Below, one piece after another: positions 24,114 through 33,510 of a DNA stretch of 64,000 nucleotides. Location: the NCBI GenBank assembly GCA_017415025.1, contig JAFQJH010000007.1:1-64000 (forward strand), read 5' to 3'. Source of the DNA: Clostridia bacterium (GTDB taxonomy: Bacteria > Bacillota > Clostridia > Oscillospirales > Acutalibacteraceae). Under the pieces are notes generated by a model. The model had not been told where the DNA came from. It ran no database searches and saw only the letters and a list, made by a program, of their open reading frames with translations. A program made the translations under genes and the position numbers. Numbering within the stretch: the first letter of the stretch is position 1; each line of letters opens with the position of its first letter.

Positions 24114-26528
24114 ATGAAAAGAGTTATTGCTGTTTTTATGAGCGTAATGATGCTTATGCAACTCTCGGTTAATTCAGCAGCGGCATTTGATGCGCCGAAG
24201 CTTACAGAAAGCGAATGGAACACTTTATATGAAAGCTACCGCTATGACAACACTCTTCCCACACTCAACGTTGGAGCTGACGAAACGCAGGTCAGCCTCT
24301 GTTGGCACGCGGATAAGTCAAAGGCAGTGGCAAAGGTTGAGCTTTCAAAGAACGCGGATATGTCCGATGCCGTGCTTTTTGAGGGTGAGGTTACTCCCGC
24401 GGAAACGGGACTTCAGCGAGTGTGCCGTGTAACGGTTACAGGACTTGAAGAGAACACAACATATTATTACCGTTGGCATATCGGTGACGGCTGGAGCGAA
24501 ACTGAGGAATATGAAACAAAGTCCTTCGGCAAGCATAAGGCTCTGGTTATCGGTGATATACAGATTACGGAGGATTTTGCCGATGACGGCACAATGCAGA
24601 GGGAAGACGGCTTGAATTGGAACAACGTTCTTGCAGAGTCTCTGGCAAAGAATTCCGATATCAGCTATTTGGTAACCCCCGGTGACAACACGGGCTCGGG
24701 CAGAACAGCGGGTGAGTGGCAGACTCTTCTGACACCGGAGGCTATGCGTTCGCTTCCCGTTGCAATGGCAATCGGCAATCACGATAAAAAGGGTATGATG
24801 TATGAGTATTATACAAATATGCCCAACGAATATTACGGAAAGAATTTCGAGAGACTTGACCGCGATTTCTGGTTCAGATACGGCGATGTTCTCTATCTTT
24901 TCTATAATTCCACCTCGGGTAACGCACCCGACCATAGGGCGATGACAAAAGAGGCAATCGAGCTCAACAGCGACGCAAAATGGCGAATCGGTGTTGTTCA
25001 CCACGGCATCTACGGCGCGGGTGATTCAATCGGCGATATGGAGACGGAAATCCTTCTCAAAACGATTTTTGCACCTATTTTTGAGTCGTTCGACCTCGAC
25101 CTTGTCATCACGGGACACACACATTCGCAAGGTCGCTCGCACTTTATGCGTGACACAAAGGTAGTGCAGACCGCAGAAAGCGGCGGAACGTTCACGAACC
25201 CCGACGGAGTGGTTTATCTTAACTCAAACTCCTGCTGCGGCAGACCGACAAACGAGAGCTACGAGGCGGAGCATCTTGCTTACAGCTTCCTTGAAAATGA
25301 CGTTACAACCTATTCGACCCTCGAGTTTGACGGCGACAAAATGGTTCTCGAAACGCGCAGGGGCGACAACAGCGAGCTTCTCGACACGATCACAATTATT
25401 CACAACGAGGAATATAAGGAAAAATCCTTCGGTAATGTGCTCAAGAGACTTCTTTATAAGGTTGTTGAGGTTATCGGCTGGATTTATGCAAAAATCGACT
25501 ATCTTGTAAAGGATATTCAGGATCTGAACGATAACGGAGGTATCTTGAAAAAGAATAAGACCGATGTCTTTATCGAAAACCGCGCAGATCCGTATGTTAC
25601 AAGAGGCAGTGACGGCTGGTATTACTTTACGGCATCATACCCGATGTGCGGCGGCGCTGACCCCGAGGGCTATGACAGAATTATCCTTCGCCGCGCGCGA
25701 ACAGTTGCAGACCTTGCAAATGCCGAGGAAATTGTAATCTGGGACGAAAAAGACAATCCGACGGCGCACCGTTATATATGGGCGCCTGAGCTTCACGAAA
25801 TCGCAGGCAAGTGGTACGTGTATTTTGCGGCGAGTGACAGCGCGGATAACGTATGGGATATCCGTTGCCACGTTATCGCGTGCGAGGGCGACGACCCCTA
25901 CACCGACAAGTGGGTAGATAAGGGCAGATTCCAGGCGTGCGAGGGTGACAACTTCTCCTTCCGCTGGTTCTCTCTCGATATGACTTACTTTGAGGCGGGC
26001 GGAAAATCCTACGTTTCGTGGGCGCAGAACGACGTCAACTCCAACGTTTATATCGCGACGGTTGACCCTGCCGAGCCGTGGAAGACGACCTGCCCCGCAG
26101 TGCTTCTGACAAAGCCTGAATATGATTGGGAAAAGGTTAAAATTCCCGTCAACGAGGGCCCCGCAGTGCTCAAGGCAGACGGAAGGGTATTCCTTACCTT
26201 CTCCGCATCAGCAACAGGACCCGAGTATTGTATCGGTCTTTTGTATGCTGACGAAAACGCCGACCTTACAAAGCCCGAAAGCTGGACAAAGCTCGACAAG
26301 CCCTTGCTCACATCGGATGACCTGTATCAGGAATACGGCCCCGGACATAACTCATTCGTCAAGGACGAATGCGGAAGCTGGGTGTTCGTTTACCATTCGC
26401 GCGGCAAGGATTGCTATAAGGGCAGGTGCGGATATTCGCACGAGGATTCCCTCTACGACCCGTGCCGAAGCGCAAGAATCCGCCTTGTTGAATGGGACGA
26501 AAACGGATTACCGGTTCTGAATAAATAA
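24114..26528 (+). CDS. Secreted chimera: purple-acid-phosphatase-like metallophosphoesterase fused to GH43
   Basis: An 804-residue protein with a signal peptide (1-24). Residues ~40-140 are a fibronectin-like domain as in purple acid phosphatases (TGLEENTTYYYRWHIGDG). Residues ~140-430 are a calcineurin-like phosphoesterase with all metal motifs: GDIQ, PGDNTGSGR, GNHDKK, VVHHGIYG and TGHTHSQGR. After a ~50-residue linker, residues ~485-800 are a GH43 propeller with the base aspartate in NRADPYV, WAPELHE, and the acid glutamate in VNEGPAVL. Each half is intact. The pairing suggests joint attack on a phosphorylated, arabinose- or xylose-bearing glycan, which is inference. The gene is divergent from the GH36 alpha-galactosidase. 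Confidence 0.88.
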   Translation: MKRVIAVFMSVMMLMQLSVNSAAAFDAPKLTESEWNTLYESYRYDNTLPTLNVGADETQVSLCWHADKSKAVAKVELSKNADMSDAVLFEGEVTPAETGLQRVCRVTVTGLEENTTYYYRWHIGDGWSETEEYETKSFGKHKALVIGDIQITEDFADDGTMQREDGLNWNNVLAESLAKNSDISYLVTPGDNTGSGRTAGEWQTLLTPEAMRSLPVAMAIGNHDKKGMMYEYYTNMPNEYYGKNFERLDRDFWFRYGDVLYLFYNSTSGNAPDHRAMTKEAIELNSDAKWRIGVVHHGIYGAGDSIGDMETEILLKTIFAPIFESFDLDLVITGHTHSQGRSHFMRDTKVVQTAESGGTFTNPDGVVYLNSNSCCGRPTNESYEAEHLAYSFLENDVTTYSTLEFDGDKMVLETRRGDNSELLDTITIIHNEEYKEKSFGNVLKRLLYKVVEVIGWIYAKIDYLVKDIQDLNDNGGILKKNKTDVFIENRADPYVTRGSDGWYYFTASYPMCGGADPEGYDRIILRRARTVADLANAEEIVIWDEKDNPTAHRYIWAPELHEIAGKWYVYFAASDSADNVWDIRCHVIACEGDDPYTDKWVDKGRFQACEGDNFSFRWFSLDMTYFEAGGKSYVSWAQNDVNSNVYIATVDPAEPWKTTCPAVLLTKPEYDWEKVKIPVNEGPAVLKADGRVFLTFSASATGPEYCIGLLYADENADLTKPESWTKLDKPLLTSDDLYQEYGPGHNSFVKDECGSWVFVYHSRGKDCYKGRCGYSHEDSLYDPCRSARIRLVEWDENGLPVLNK

Positions 26529-26533
26529 AAATC

Positions 26534-26565
26534 AACCTGCTTGCATCAAGTGATGTAAGCAGGTT
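26534..26565. terminator. Bidirectional terminator
   Basis: AACCTGCTTGCATCA/TGATGTAAGCAGGTT stem (one G-U pair) with a 2-nt gap, followed by TTTTG; lies between convergent genes. Confidence 0.85.
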
Positions 26566-26569
26566 TTTG

Positions 26570-27523
26570 TTATCTGTTTAATCTTTCTTCAACCGCAACC
26601 AAATCGGGAAGAGAGGGGATTGCGCCGTGCTTTTCAACGCAGAGGCTTGCAACGGCGTTGCCGAAGAGGGCAAAATCGGTTGCTTCTTCGAGCGTGATTT
26701 CGTCTGCCTTTTTACCGCTTTGTGCGGCTTTCAGCAGAAATCCGCCCCAGAAGGCATCGCCTGCGCCCGTGCAGTCTACGGCATTGACCGAAAAGCCTTC
26801 AACATAATTGCCGCCGTCTTTTGTGCGGACAAAAGCACCGTCCTTACCGAGGGTGACAACGGCAATTTTTGCGCCGTTCTGTATCAGTTTTTCCGCCGCC
26901 TTTTCGCAGTCGGCTTCATCTGTCAGCAGCTCGGCCTCCTCGTCGGAAACTTTAATTAAATCCGCAAGTCTTGCACCGTTGCGCATTTCTCTTTTTGCCG
27001 TTTCTTCGTCACACCACAGCGATGCACGGTAGTTCGGGTCGTAAGCAACAGCTATTCCGAGCTCGCGGGCTTTTTCTGCACCGAAAAGTGTTGCCGAGCG
27101 CGACGGCTCATCGGTCAGCGACACCGAGCCGAAGTGGAAAATTTTGCTGTTTTTGATTAAAGCGAGCGGTATATCGTCCGTTGACAGCATCTTGTCCGCG
27201 CCGTGCTTACGCGCAAAGGAAAACTCTCTTTCGCCGTCCTCTTTAAGGTCAACAAAGGCGAGTGTGGTGAAATAATCCTCGTCAAGAATAAGCGCAGAGC
27301 AGTCAACCTTGTTTTCTTTGAGGATTTCCTTCAGAAATCTGCCGTGCATATCGTTGCCCGCCTTGCCGATGAAAGCGGATTTGCCGCCGAGCCGTGCAAC
27401 AGCTACCGCCACGTTCGCGGGCGCGCCGCCTGCATTCTGCGCGAAAAGACGCTGTCCCTCCTCGCTTTTGCCCTGAGAGGTGAAGTCTATAAGAATTTCT
27501 CCGAGAGTTACGATGTCAAGCAT
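26570..27523 (-). CDS. PfkB-family carbohydrate kinase (fructokinase-like)
   Basis: A 317-residue ribokinase-fold enzyme. The substrate-side motif GGAPANVAVAVARLGG is near residue 32, and the catalytic/anion-hole motif DCTGAGDAFWGG near residue 250 holds the base aspartate. YDPNYRASLW and the overall pattern are closest to bacterial fructokinases, which make fructose 6-phosphate from fructose using ATP. The true sugar is uncertain. The ribosome site is weak (AAGGGG). A terminator separates it from the htrA gene upstream, so it may need its own promoter, which I could not identify clearly. Confidence 0.88.
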   Translation of the reverse strand: MLDIVTLGEILIDFTSQGKSEEGQRLFAQNAGGAPANVAVAVARLGGKSAFIGKAGNDMHGRFLKEILKENKVDCSALILDEDYFTTLAFVDLKEDGEREFSFARKHGADKMLSTDDIPLALIKNSKIFHFGSVSLTDEPSRSATLFGAEKARELGIAVAYDPNYRASLWCDEETAKREMRNGARLADLIKVSDEEAELLTDEADCEKAAEKLIQNGAKIAVVTLGKDGAFVRTKDGGNYVEGFSVNAVDCTGAGDAFWGGFLLKAAQSGKKADEITLEEATDFALFGNAVASLCVEKHGAIPSLPDLVAVEERLNR

Positions 27524-27545
27524 TTTTATACCCCTTTAGTCAAAA

Positions 27546-27567
27546 GCACCCACCGAAAGGTGAGTGC
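27546..27567 (-). terminator. Terminator after the HtrA gene
   Basis: Minus-strand stem GCACTCACC/GGTGGGTGC (one G-T pair) with a TTTC loop and a TTTTG tail. Confidence 0.75.
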
Positions 27568-27576
27568 CTCGTTTTT

Positions 27577-29034
27577 TTAGAAACCGTTATTGAAATACTG
27601 CTCCCAATAATTCTGTGTCTGCTGCTCCTGCGTTTCGTTGCCCGAGCCTGTATCCTCAACGAGAGTTGCCGTAACGGTGAACTCCTTGATGTTGTAGTTG
27701 TCGTCAACGATTCTGCACAGCGTGAGAGTCAGCTTGTCGCCGACGTTGCCGTTTTCGATTTTATCGAGCAGGACGTCTGCCGAGTCGAGCTTCTCGCCGT
27801 TGACCGCAATAATAAGGTCGTAAACCTCTGCCTCTGTCTTTGCAAGTGAGCTGTCGGGAGAAATCTCTCGGATGATGAGTGAGCCTGTCGGGAGGTCCTC
27901 ATATTTGATAAGCATCGCAAACTGCTGATACTGCATAGCGGAGGAGTACGAGATGCCAAGCTTGGGTCTGTTGGTAACGTAGCCGTTGGCGATGATATCG
28001 TCGATAATCGGCTTTGCATCGCTGATGGGAATAGCGAATGCCATACCCTCATAGCCCGTGCTGACAATTTTTGAAGAGTTGATGCCGATGACCTGACCGT
28101 GCTCGTTAAGGAGAGCACCGCCCGAGTTACCCGAGTTAATGGGTGTTGTGTGCTGGATACAGTTCATCTCGTAGCCGCTTTCACTGCTGATCGGGCGGTC
28201 GATTGATGAAATCATACCGTCAGTGAATGAGCCGAAGAATACCACACCGCCGGGGTTGCCGATTGCGTATACCTTCTGTCCCTTGCGAAGCTGTGAAGAG
28301 TCGCCGAATTCAGCCTTCGGCAAGCCTGTTTTTGCAATTTTGATAACACCGAGGTCGGTTTTGATGTCAAATCCGACAAGAATACCGTCGTAGGTGTTGC
28401 CGTCAGCATCCTGAACGGTGATTGAATATCCGTCCTTTGCGGCCTCGCTGATAACGTGAGCGCAGGTTAAGATATAGGTGTACTTTCCGCTCTTGTCCTC
28501 ACCCATAAGAATACCCGAGCCTTCGCCTGCGAGCGAGTTTGAGGAGTTGGAAAGGAAGGACTGCACCTTGCCGTAGATAAGAATACCGACGTTGATTTTT
28601 TCTGCGTTTTCGGCAATCTGGATTGTGGAAAGACTCTCGGAATTTTTGTCGAGCGACGGTGTACCGCTGATGTTGAGTGTTGTGTCGTCGCCCTTGAGCT
28701 GATTGTCGTTGCTGTTTCCTCCCGCAAGTCTGGGATAAACGGCAAGAAGAATACCGACACAAAGAACGACAGCGACAACGGCAATCAGAAAGCCTTTGAA
28801 GCCCTTGCTTTTCTTTTTCTTTTCGGGCTGCTCGTCAAAGCTCTGCGAAGCGGTGTAGTAGCTCTGCTGAGAATAATTCTGATTTGAATAAGGGCTGTAT
28901 GCCGGCTCGGCTTCAACCTTAGGAGTATCCTCAACGGAGTCCCTGTATTTGCCGAAATCGGAATAGCTTGCGGAAGAAGTGTTTTCCGTGCTCTGATTTT
29001 CGGGTGTTTCGTAGTTTCTTTCGTTGTCGTTCAT
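27577..29034 (-). CDS. Membrane-anchored HtrA/DegP-like serine protease with PDZ domain
   Basis: A 485-residue protease. Residues 1-80 are a disordered cytosolic head rich in Ser/Tyr/Gln, followed by a membrane span at 82-100 and an outside trypsin-like domain. The triad is His193 (TCAHV), Asp227 (KTDLGV) and Ser304 (NSGNSGGAL). A PDZ domain follows (~350-455), then a Gln-rich tail. It should degrade or refold damaged envelope proteins. The gene lies 26 bases after a sensor kinase gene in the order regulator-kinase-protease, an arrangement resembling CssRS control of htrA in Bacillus. AGGAGG precedes the ATG. Confidence 0.92.
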   Translation of the reverse strand: MNDNERNYETPENQSTENTSSASYSDFGKYRDSVEDTPKVEAEPAYSPYSNQNYSQQSYYTASQSFDEQPEKKKKSKGFKGFLIAVVAVVLCVGILLAVYPRLAGGNSNDNQLKGDDTTLNISGTPSLDKNSESLSTIQIAENAEKINVGILIYGKVQSFLSNSSNSLAGEGSGILMGEDKSGKYTYILTCAHVISEAAKDGYSITVQDADGNTYDGILVGFDIKTDLGVIKIAKTGLPKAEFGDSSQLRKGQKVYAIGNPGGVVFFGSFTDGMISSIDRPISSESGYEMNCIQHTTPINSGNSGGALLNEHGQVIGINSSKIVSTGYEGMAFAIPISDAKPIIDDIIANGYVTNRPKLGISYSSAMQYQQFAMLIKYEDLPTGSLIIREISPDSSLAKTEAEVYDLIIAVNGEKLDSADVLLDKIENGNVGDKLTLTLCRIVDDNYNIKEFTVTATLVEDTGSGNETQEQQTQNYWEQYFNNGF

Positions 29035-29060
29035 ATCATTTCCTCCTGTTATATGGGGGT

Positions 29061-30563
29061 TTATTGAATATTATTGGGAATCCAGAAAGCAAATTCGGTG
29101 TATTCGCCGACGTTGCTGTCAACCCTGATTTCACCGCCGTGAAGCTCGATGATGCTCTTGCAAAGGAAGAGGCCGAGACCTGCACCCTTAACGTCGTAGC
29201 TTCGCGAGTGGTCAACCTTGTAAAAACGCTCAAAGATTTTCGGCAGCTCGTCTTTTTCAATGCCGCTTCCGCTGTTGCGGATGCTGACAAAGGTTTTTTC
29301 GCTGTCTTTGTAATCCTTGATGAAGATGTATCCGCCCTGCGGTGTGAATTTGACTGCGTTGTCAATGAGGTTATAGATAACCTGCATTATCATATCCTCG
29401 TCGGCATTGACCGTGATGCTCTGCATCGAGTCAAGACCGATAATTTCGATCTGTTTTTCATTTATTTTCTTTTCGAAGCTCAGAAGAGTTTTGAAAATAT
29501 CCGCGCTCAGGTCAAAGCTCTTGAGGTTAATCTGCATTTCGCCCGCTTCAATCTTTGACATATTCAGCATACCCGTAACGAGGCGCGAAAGCCGCTTGAC
29601 CTCGTCAGAGACAATGCGCAGATAGTAGTCGTGCTTATCCTCGCTGATTGTTCCGTCGAGAATGCCGTCGATAAATCCGCCGATAGAAGTCATCGGGGTT
29701 TTTAATTCGTGCGAAACATTCGCAACAAAGCTTCGTCTTGAGCTTTCCTGCGAAGAAAGCGACATCGCCATACTGTTGAATGCCTGCGCCAGCTCGGAAA
29801 CCTCGTCGTTGCCGCGAACCTTTACCTTGTAGCTGAAATCGCCGTCTGCATAATGTCTGATAGCCTGTGACATTTCCTTGAGCGGTCGGGTAAAGCGGTA
29901 GGAAAGGTAGTAAACCATAAGGAACGAAACAACGAGCGCGAGCAGTGCCGCGGTGAGGAAAACCTCCATAACTCTTTTTGCATAGCTGTACCAGGTCATT
30001 GTCATCGGCTCGGTCGCAAAAACGATTGCTACCGGCTTTTCGTTGACGATAATCGGAGATGCGGTGGTAAGCTGGCTGTTCATAAAGGTTTCTCCGAGCC
30101 TTGAGCTGTCGGTAAAACCGCCCTTTGCCGCTTTGTCGATGACATCCTTGCCGATATGGTATCTGTCATGGAGCATACAGTGAGCTTCCTCACGGAAGGA
30201 AAACTGGTCAACCATCATATCCTTACATACGACAACGTCACCGTTCATATCAGTGATGAAAATATCCGCATCAATCGCCTCGGACATAATTCGCATCGTG
30301 TTGCATATCATCAACAGCGGTGTGATATCGGTCTGCTCATCCTTTTCTGATATGTTCATACGGCCGAGGAGATCCTGCGCGTTCTGTGCGATTATGTTTG
30401 AATTGTGCTGAAGGGTGTTTATCTGTTCGGAATTCCAGTGCCTTGTGACAAGGAAAAGATAAACCGAGCAAAGTAGTATAACGCTGACAAGGATTACTGA
30501 GGTAATAACCATCAGGTATTTGCGAAACAGCTTTGTACCCTTTTTTTGTGTGGTTCTGCCCAT
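29061..30563 (-). CDS. Sensor histidine kinase with extracytoplasmic domain
   Basis: A 500-residue kinase: spans at ~15-39 and ~200-221 enclose a ~160-residue outside sensor domain of PAS-like character (ADIFITDMNGDVVVCKD). HAMP follows at ~222-275. The HisKA box FVANVSHELKTP carries the phosphorylated His285, and the ATPase domain shows NLIDNAVKFT, SGSGIEKDELPKIFERFY and GAGLGLFLCKSI. It pairs with the OmpR-type regulator encoded six bases upstream. The linked HtrA protease suggests it senses envelope stress. Confidence 0.93.
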   Translation of the reverse strand: MGRTTQKKGTKLFRKYLMVITSVILVSVILLCSVYLFLVTRHWNSEQINTLQHNSNIIAQNAQDLLGRMNISEKDEQTDITPLLMICNTMRIMSEAIDADIFITDMNGDVVVCKDMMVDQFSFREEAHCMLHDRYHIGKDVIDKAAKGGFTDSSRLGETFMNSQLTTASPIIVNEKPVAIVFATEPMTMTWYSYAKRVMEVFLTAALLALVVSFLMVYYLSYRFTRPLKEMSQAIRHYADGDFSYKVKVRGNDEVSELAQAFNSMAMSLSSQESSRRSFVANVSHELKTPMTSIGGFIDGILDGTISEDKHDYYLRIVSDEVKRLSRLVTGMLNMSKIEAGEMQINLKSFDLSADIFKTLLSFEKKINEKQIEIIGLDSMQSITVNADEDMIMQVIYNLIDNAVKFTPQGGYIFIKDYKDSEKTFVSIRNSGSGIEKDELPKIFERFYKVDHSRSYDVKGAGLGLFLCKSIIELHGGEIRVDSNVGEYTEFAFWIPNNIQ

Positions 30564-30569
30564 AGACTA

Positions 30570-31271
30570 TCAGTCCTTGGTTTCAAATTTGTAGCCGACA
30601 CTCCAGACCGTCTTGAGCTCCCATTTGTCAGAGACGTCCTCGAGCTTTTCGCGGATTCTCTTGATGTGAACGTCAACTGTTCGGCTGTCGCCGTAATAGT
30701 CGAAGCCCCACACCTCGTCAAGAAGCTGATCGCGGGTGTAAACGCGGTTCGGGTTGCTTGCAAGGTGGTAGAGAAGCTCCATTTCCTTCGGCGGTGCTTC
30801 AACACGCTTGCCCTTGACCGTCAGCTCATAGTTTGTGAGGTTAATGGTGAGATTATCGTAGGAAACCTGCTTGATTTCTTCCGCTACCCCCGTACGGATT
30901 GCGTTGGCGGAACGGCGAAGAACTGCCTTGATTCGCGCGAGAACCTCTTTTGCCTCGAAGGGCTTTGTGATATAGTCGTCAGCTCCGAGCTCAAGACCGA
31001 GCACCTTGTCGAAGGTTTCGCCCTTGGCGGTGAGCATAATGATAGGCTTGTTGGAATACTTTCTGATTTCACGGCAGACCTGCCAGCCGTCAAGCTCGGG
31101 GAGCATAATATCAAGAAGCATAAGGTCGGGCTGCTGCTCTGCAAAAACGCGCACGGCCTGCATACCCGTATGGGCAAGAGCTACCGCATAGCCCTCTTTT
31201 TCAAGATAAAGGCGAAGCAATTCGCAGATATTGTTGTCGTCATCAACTACAAGAATTTTTTCTGTTGCCAT
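30570..31271 (-). CDS. OmpR/PhoB-family response regulator
   Basis: A 233-residue regulator: receiver domain with acidic pocket Asp10-Asp11-Asp12, phosphoacceptor Asp54 (LLDIMLPELDGW) and Lys in LTAKGE; winged-helix DNA-binding domain at ~130-230 (REKLEDVSDKWELKTVWSVGYKF split by turns). The start at 31271 is supported by AGGAGG; the longer frame from 31301 is not. It is the first gene of a regulator-kinase-protease operon. A TATAAT box without a clear -35 lies upstream at about 31317-31323 on the minus strand. Confidence 0.93.
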   Translation of the reverse strand: MATEKILVVDDDNNICELLRLYLEKEGYAVALAHTGMQAVRVFAEQQPDLMLLDIMLPELDGWQVCREIRKYSNKPIIMLTAKGETFDKVLGLELGADDYITKPFEAKEVLARIKAVLRRSANAIRTGVAEEIKQVSYDNLTINLTNYELTVKGKRVEAPPKEMELLYHLASNPNRVYTRDQLLDEVWGFDYYGDSRTVDVHIKRIREKLEDVSDKWELKTVWSVGYKFETKD

Positions 31272-31366
31272 AGTCTTTCCCTCCTGAAAAGTTGTCTCCA
31301 ACTTATGTTTTCACTTACTATTATAAGTCTTATTTTGTCTAATTTATGAACTAATCAAAAATAATT

Positions 31367-32236
31367 TTAAAATTCGGGGAATTCCATTGAGATTCTGCCG
31401 AGCTTGCCGCCGCGGTATTCGTCAAGGAGCATAACGGAGGCCCTTTCCGTGTTGATTTCGCCGCCGCTGATGAGCATACCTCTTTTTCTGCCGATGAGCT
31501 CAAGAATTTCCCACGACTGCATATCTTCAAAGTCGGAAATCTTATATCTTTCGGCAAGCCTGTCGGGATAGCCCTCGCGCAGAGCATCAATAAGGCGCAC
31601 CGCCATTGTCTCGATATCGAGAACGGTGTCCTTTACAGAGCCGATGAAGGCGAGCTTGTCGCCGACGAGGGGATCGTCAAATTTCGGCCATAGAACACCC
31701 GGGGTGTCGAGCAGCTCAATTCCGTTACCGATGAAAAACCACTGATTGCTCGTTGTAACACCGGGTTTGTCGGCAACCTTTGCGCGGACTCTGCCCGCCA
31801 TTTTATTGATGAAAGAGGATTTTCCGGTATTCGGAATACCGACGACCATAACGCGCAGACTTTTGCCGACCATACCGCGAGCGTTGTTGGCTTCGATTTT
31901 ATCCGCAAGCACCTTGCGCACGAGTGCCTGATAGCCGTTAAGTCCCTTGCCCGTCCTGCAATCGACGGCAAGAGCCTCAAAGCCCTGTGCCTTAAAGTAT
32001 TTTATCCAATCTGCGGTAACCTTTTCGTCAGCCATATCGCATTTGTTAAGAAGGATGATGCGCGGCTTTGAGGACGTAATTTCCTCAATTTCGGGGTTGC
32101 GGCTCGCGAGAGGTATTCTTGCATCAAGTATTTCCGTTACACAGTCAACTCTCGACAGACTTTCTTTGATAAGTCTGCGGGTTTTTGCCATATGACCGGG
32201 AAACCATTGTACGGTCTGTTTCTGAAAATCACTCAT
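31367..32236 (-). CDS. rbgA: Ribosome biogenesis GTPase RbgA/YlqF
   Basis: A 289-residue circularly permuted GTPase: the G4 motif NKCD (64-67) comes before G1 GIPNTGKSS (133-141) and G3 DTPG (177-180), the order that defines the YlqF/RbgA group. The opening WFPGHMAKTRR is family-typical. It assists late assembly of the 50S subunit. The start at 32236 is set by CAGGAGA. It follows two signal peptidase genes and rplS, the usual Firmicutes order; rnhB, often next, is not here. Confidence 0.93.
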   Translation of the reverse strand: MSDFQKQTVQWFPGHMAKTRRLIKESLSRVDCVTEILDARIPLASRNPEIEEITSSKPRIILLNKCDMADEKVTADWIKYFKAQGFEALAVDCRTGKGLNGYQALVRKVLADKIEANNARGMVGKSLRVMVVGIPNTGKSSFINKMAGRVRAKVADKPGVTTSNQWFFIGNGIELLDTPGVLWPKFDDPLVGDKLAFIGSVKDTVLDIETMAVRLIDALREGYPDRLAERYKISDFEDMQSWEILELIGRKRGMLISGGEINTERASVMLLDEYRGGKLGRISMEFPEF

Positions 32237-32285
32237 AATTTTTCTCCTGTATAAACGCAAAAGGGAGCTGTAAAAGCCCCCAAAA

Positions 32286-32855
32286 TCAGTCTATCTTTGT
32301 AAATTCGGGCGCAACACGGTATTTGACAACGCCGAGAACATATCTTTCATCCACGCAGCCGACCATTGGCGAACGGCTGTCCGAGGACTCATTGCGGTTA
32401 TCGCCCATAACAAAAAGCTTGCCTTCGGGCACAAGAATCGGGAAGCTGACGCCCTCCGTTGTGTGGGTAGGCTCTGCGATATACGGCTCGTCAAGAAGCT
32501 GACCGTCAACGTAAACCTCACCCTTGACAAAGTCAATGTCAACCGTTTGTCCGCCCGTTGCGATAACTCTTTTGACAAGAGGCTCGTTGAAGGCGTTGGG
32601 CTGGGTGCTGATGATGATATCACCGTACTTGATTTCGGGATTGACCGCAGAAACTATCAGCCAGTCGTTGTCCTGCAGGGTTGGCTCCATTGAATCGCCG
32701 TCAACGCCGACGAAACGGATGAAAAAGGTGAAAAGAACAGAAATGAACACAAGCGCAGTTACAAAAATTGAAACAACGTCAAAAACAAGGTTTACAAAAC
32801 CGTACTTTTCTTTTTTATTTTCATTGCTTTCACAATTCTGAACGGGAGCTTCCAT
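32286..32855 (-). CDS. lepB: Signal peptidase I (second copy)
   Basis: A 189-residue type I signal peptidase with one membrane span (~24-46). The catalytic serine is Ser55 (GDSMEPTL) and the lysine Lys95 (LVKRVIATGG). The C-terminal GDNRNESSDSR box is present. It removes signal peptides from exported proteins at the outer face of the membrane. It starts two bases after the preceding paralogue, so the pair looks like a tandem duplication under shared control with rplS. AGGAGAA supports the start. Confidence 0.93.
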   Translation of the reverse strand: MEAPVQNCESNENKKEKYGFVNLVFDVVSIFVTALVFISVLFTFFIRFVGVDGDSMEPTLQDNDWLIVSAVNPEIKYGDIIISTQPNAFNEPLVKRVIATGGQTVDIDFVKGEVYVDGQLLDEPYIAEPTHTTEGVSFPILVPEGKLFVMGDNRNESSDSRSPMVGCVDERYVLGVVKYRVAPEFTKID

Positions 32856-32857
32856 AT

Positions 32858-33481
32858 TTATTCTCCTGAATTGAAGTTTTCGTAAATGTCAAATTCGCCG
32901 AAAGGAAGGATTCTTAACTGAGCCTTACCGAGGATATACCTTGTGTCGATAAAGCCGACACCGCTTGAACGGCTGTCCGAGGAGCGGTTGCGGTTATCGC
33001 CCATAACGAAAACCTTACCCTCGGGGACGATGAGCGGGAACGTGACGTCGGAGGATGTGTGGGTCTCTTCGTTGATGTAGGGCTCGTTGAGCTCAACACC
33101 GTTGACGAAAACCTGACCCGATGCAAAGTTGATGTCAACCGTCTGTCCTTCGGTAGCAATAACGCGCTTGATGAGCGGCTCGTTATGAACGTTCGGCTGT
33201 GTTACAACGACAATGTCGCCGTAAACGTACTCGCTCTTCGGCATTGTGATGAGCCAGTCGCCGTTGTGAAGAGTGGGTACCATTGAATCACCGACAACGC
33301 TCGTCGGACGGCAGATGAAGGTGAATACAACAAAAATTATAATAATTGCAGTTGCAACTGAACCGCAAAGGTCAAAAATGCGAAGCCATCTGAGCCTGTT
33401 CTTTTTTGCCTGCTCGGGAGTAAGTCCGTCCGCAAGGTATTGAGTGCGCTCGAGCTGAACGCGGCGCTTACTTAAAAACAT
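32858..33481 (-). CDS. lepB: Signal peptidase I (first copy, N-terminally extended)
   Basis: A 207-residue paralogue of the next gene: membrane span ~38-58, Ser66 (GDSMVPTL), Lys105 (LIKRVIATEG) and GDNRNRSSDSR. It carries a longer cytosolic N-terminus of about 12 more residues (TPEQAKKNRLRWLR). Both copies keep the catalytic dyad, so each is probably active, perhaps with different substrate preference. It lies downstream of rplS after a hairpin terminator, with GGAGG before the ATG. Confidence 0.93.
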   Translation of the reverse strand: MFLSKRRVQLERTQYLADGLTPEQAKKNRLRWLRIFDLCGSVATAIIIIFVVFTFICRPTSVVGDSMVPTLHNGDWLITMPKSEYVYGDIVVVTQPNVHNEPLIKRVIATEGQTVDINFASGQVFVNGVELNEPYINEETHTSSDVTFPLIVPEGKVFVMGDNRNRSSDSRSSGVGFIDTRYILGKAQLRILPFGEFDIYENFNSGE

Positions 33482-33510
33482 AAGCTCAACCTCCGTGAAG
33501 AATAGTATAA

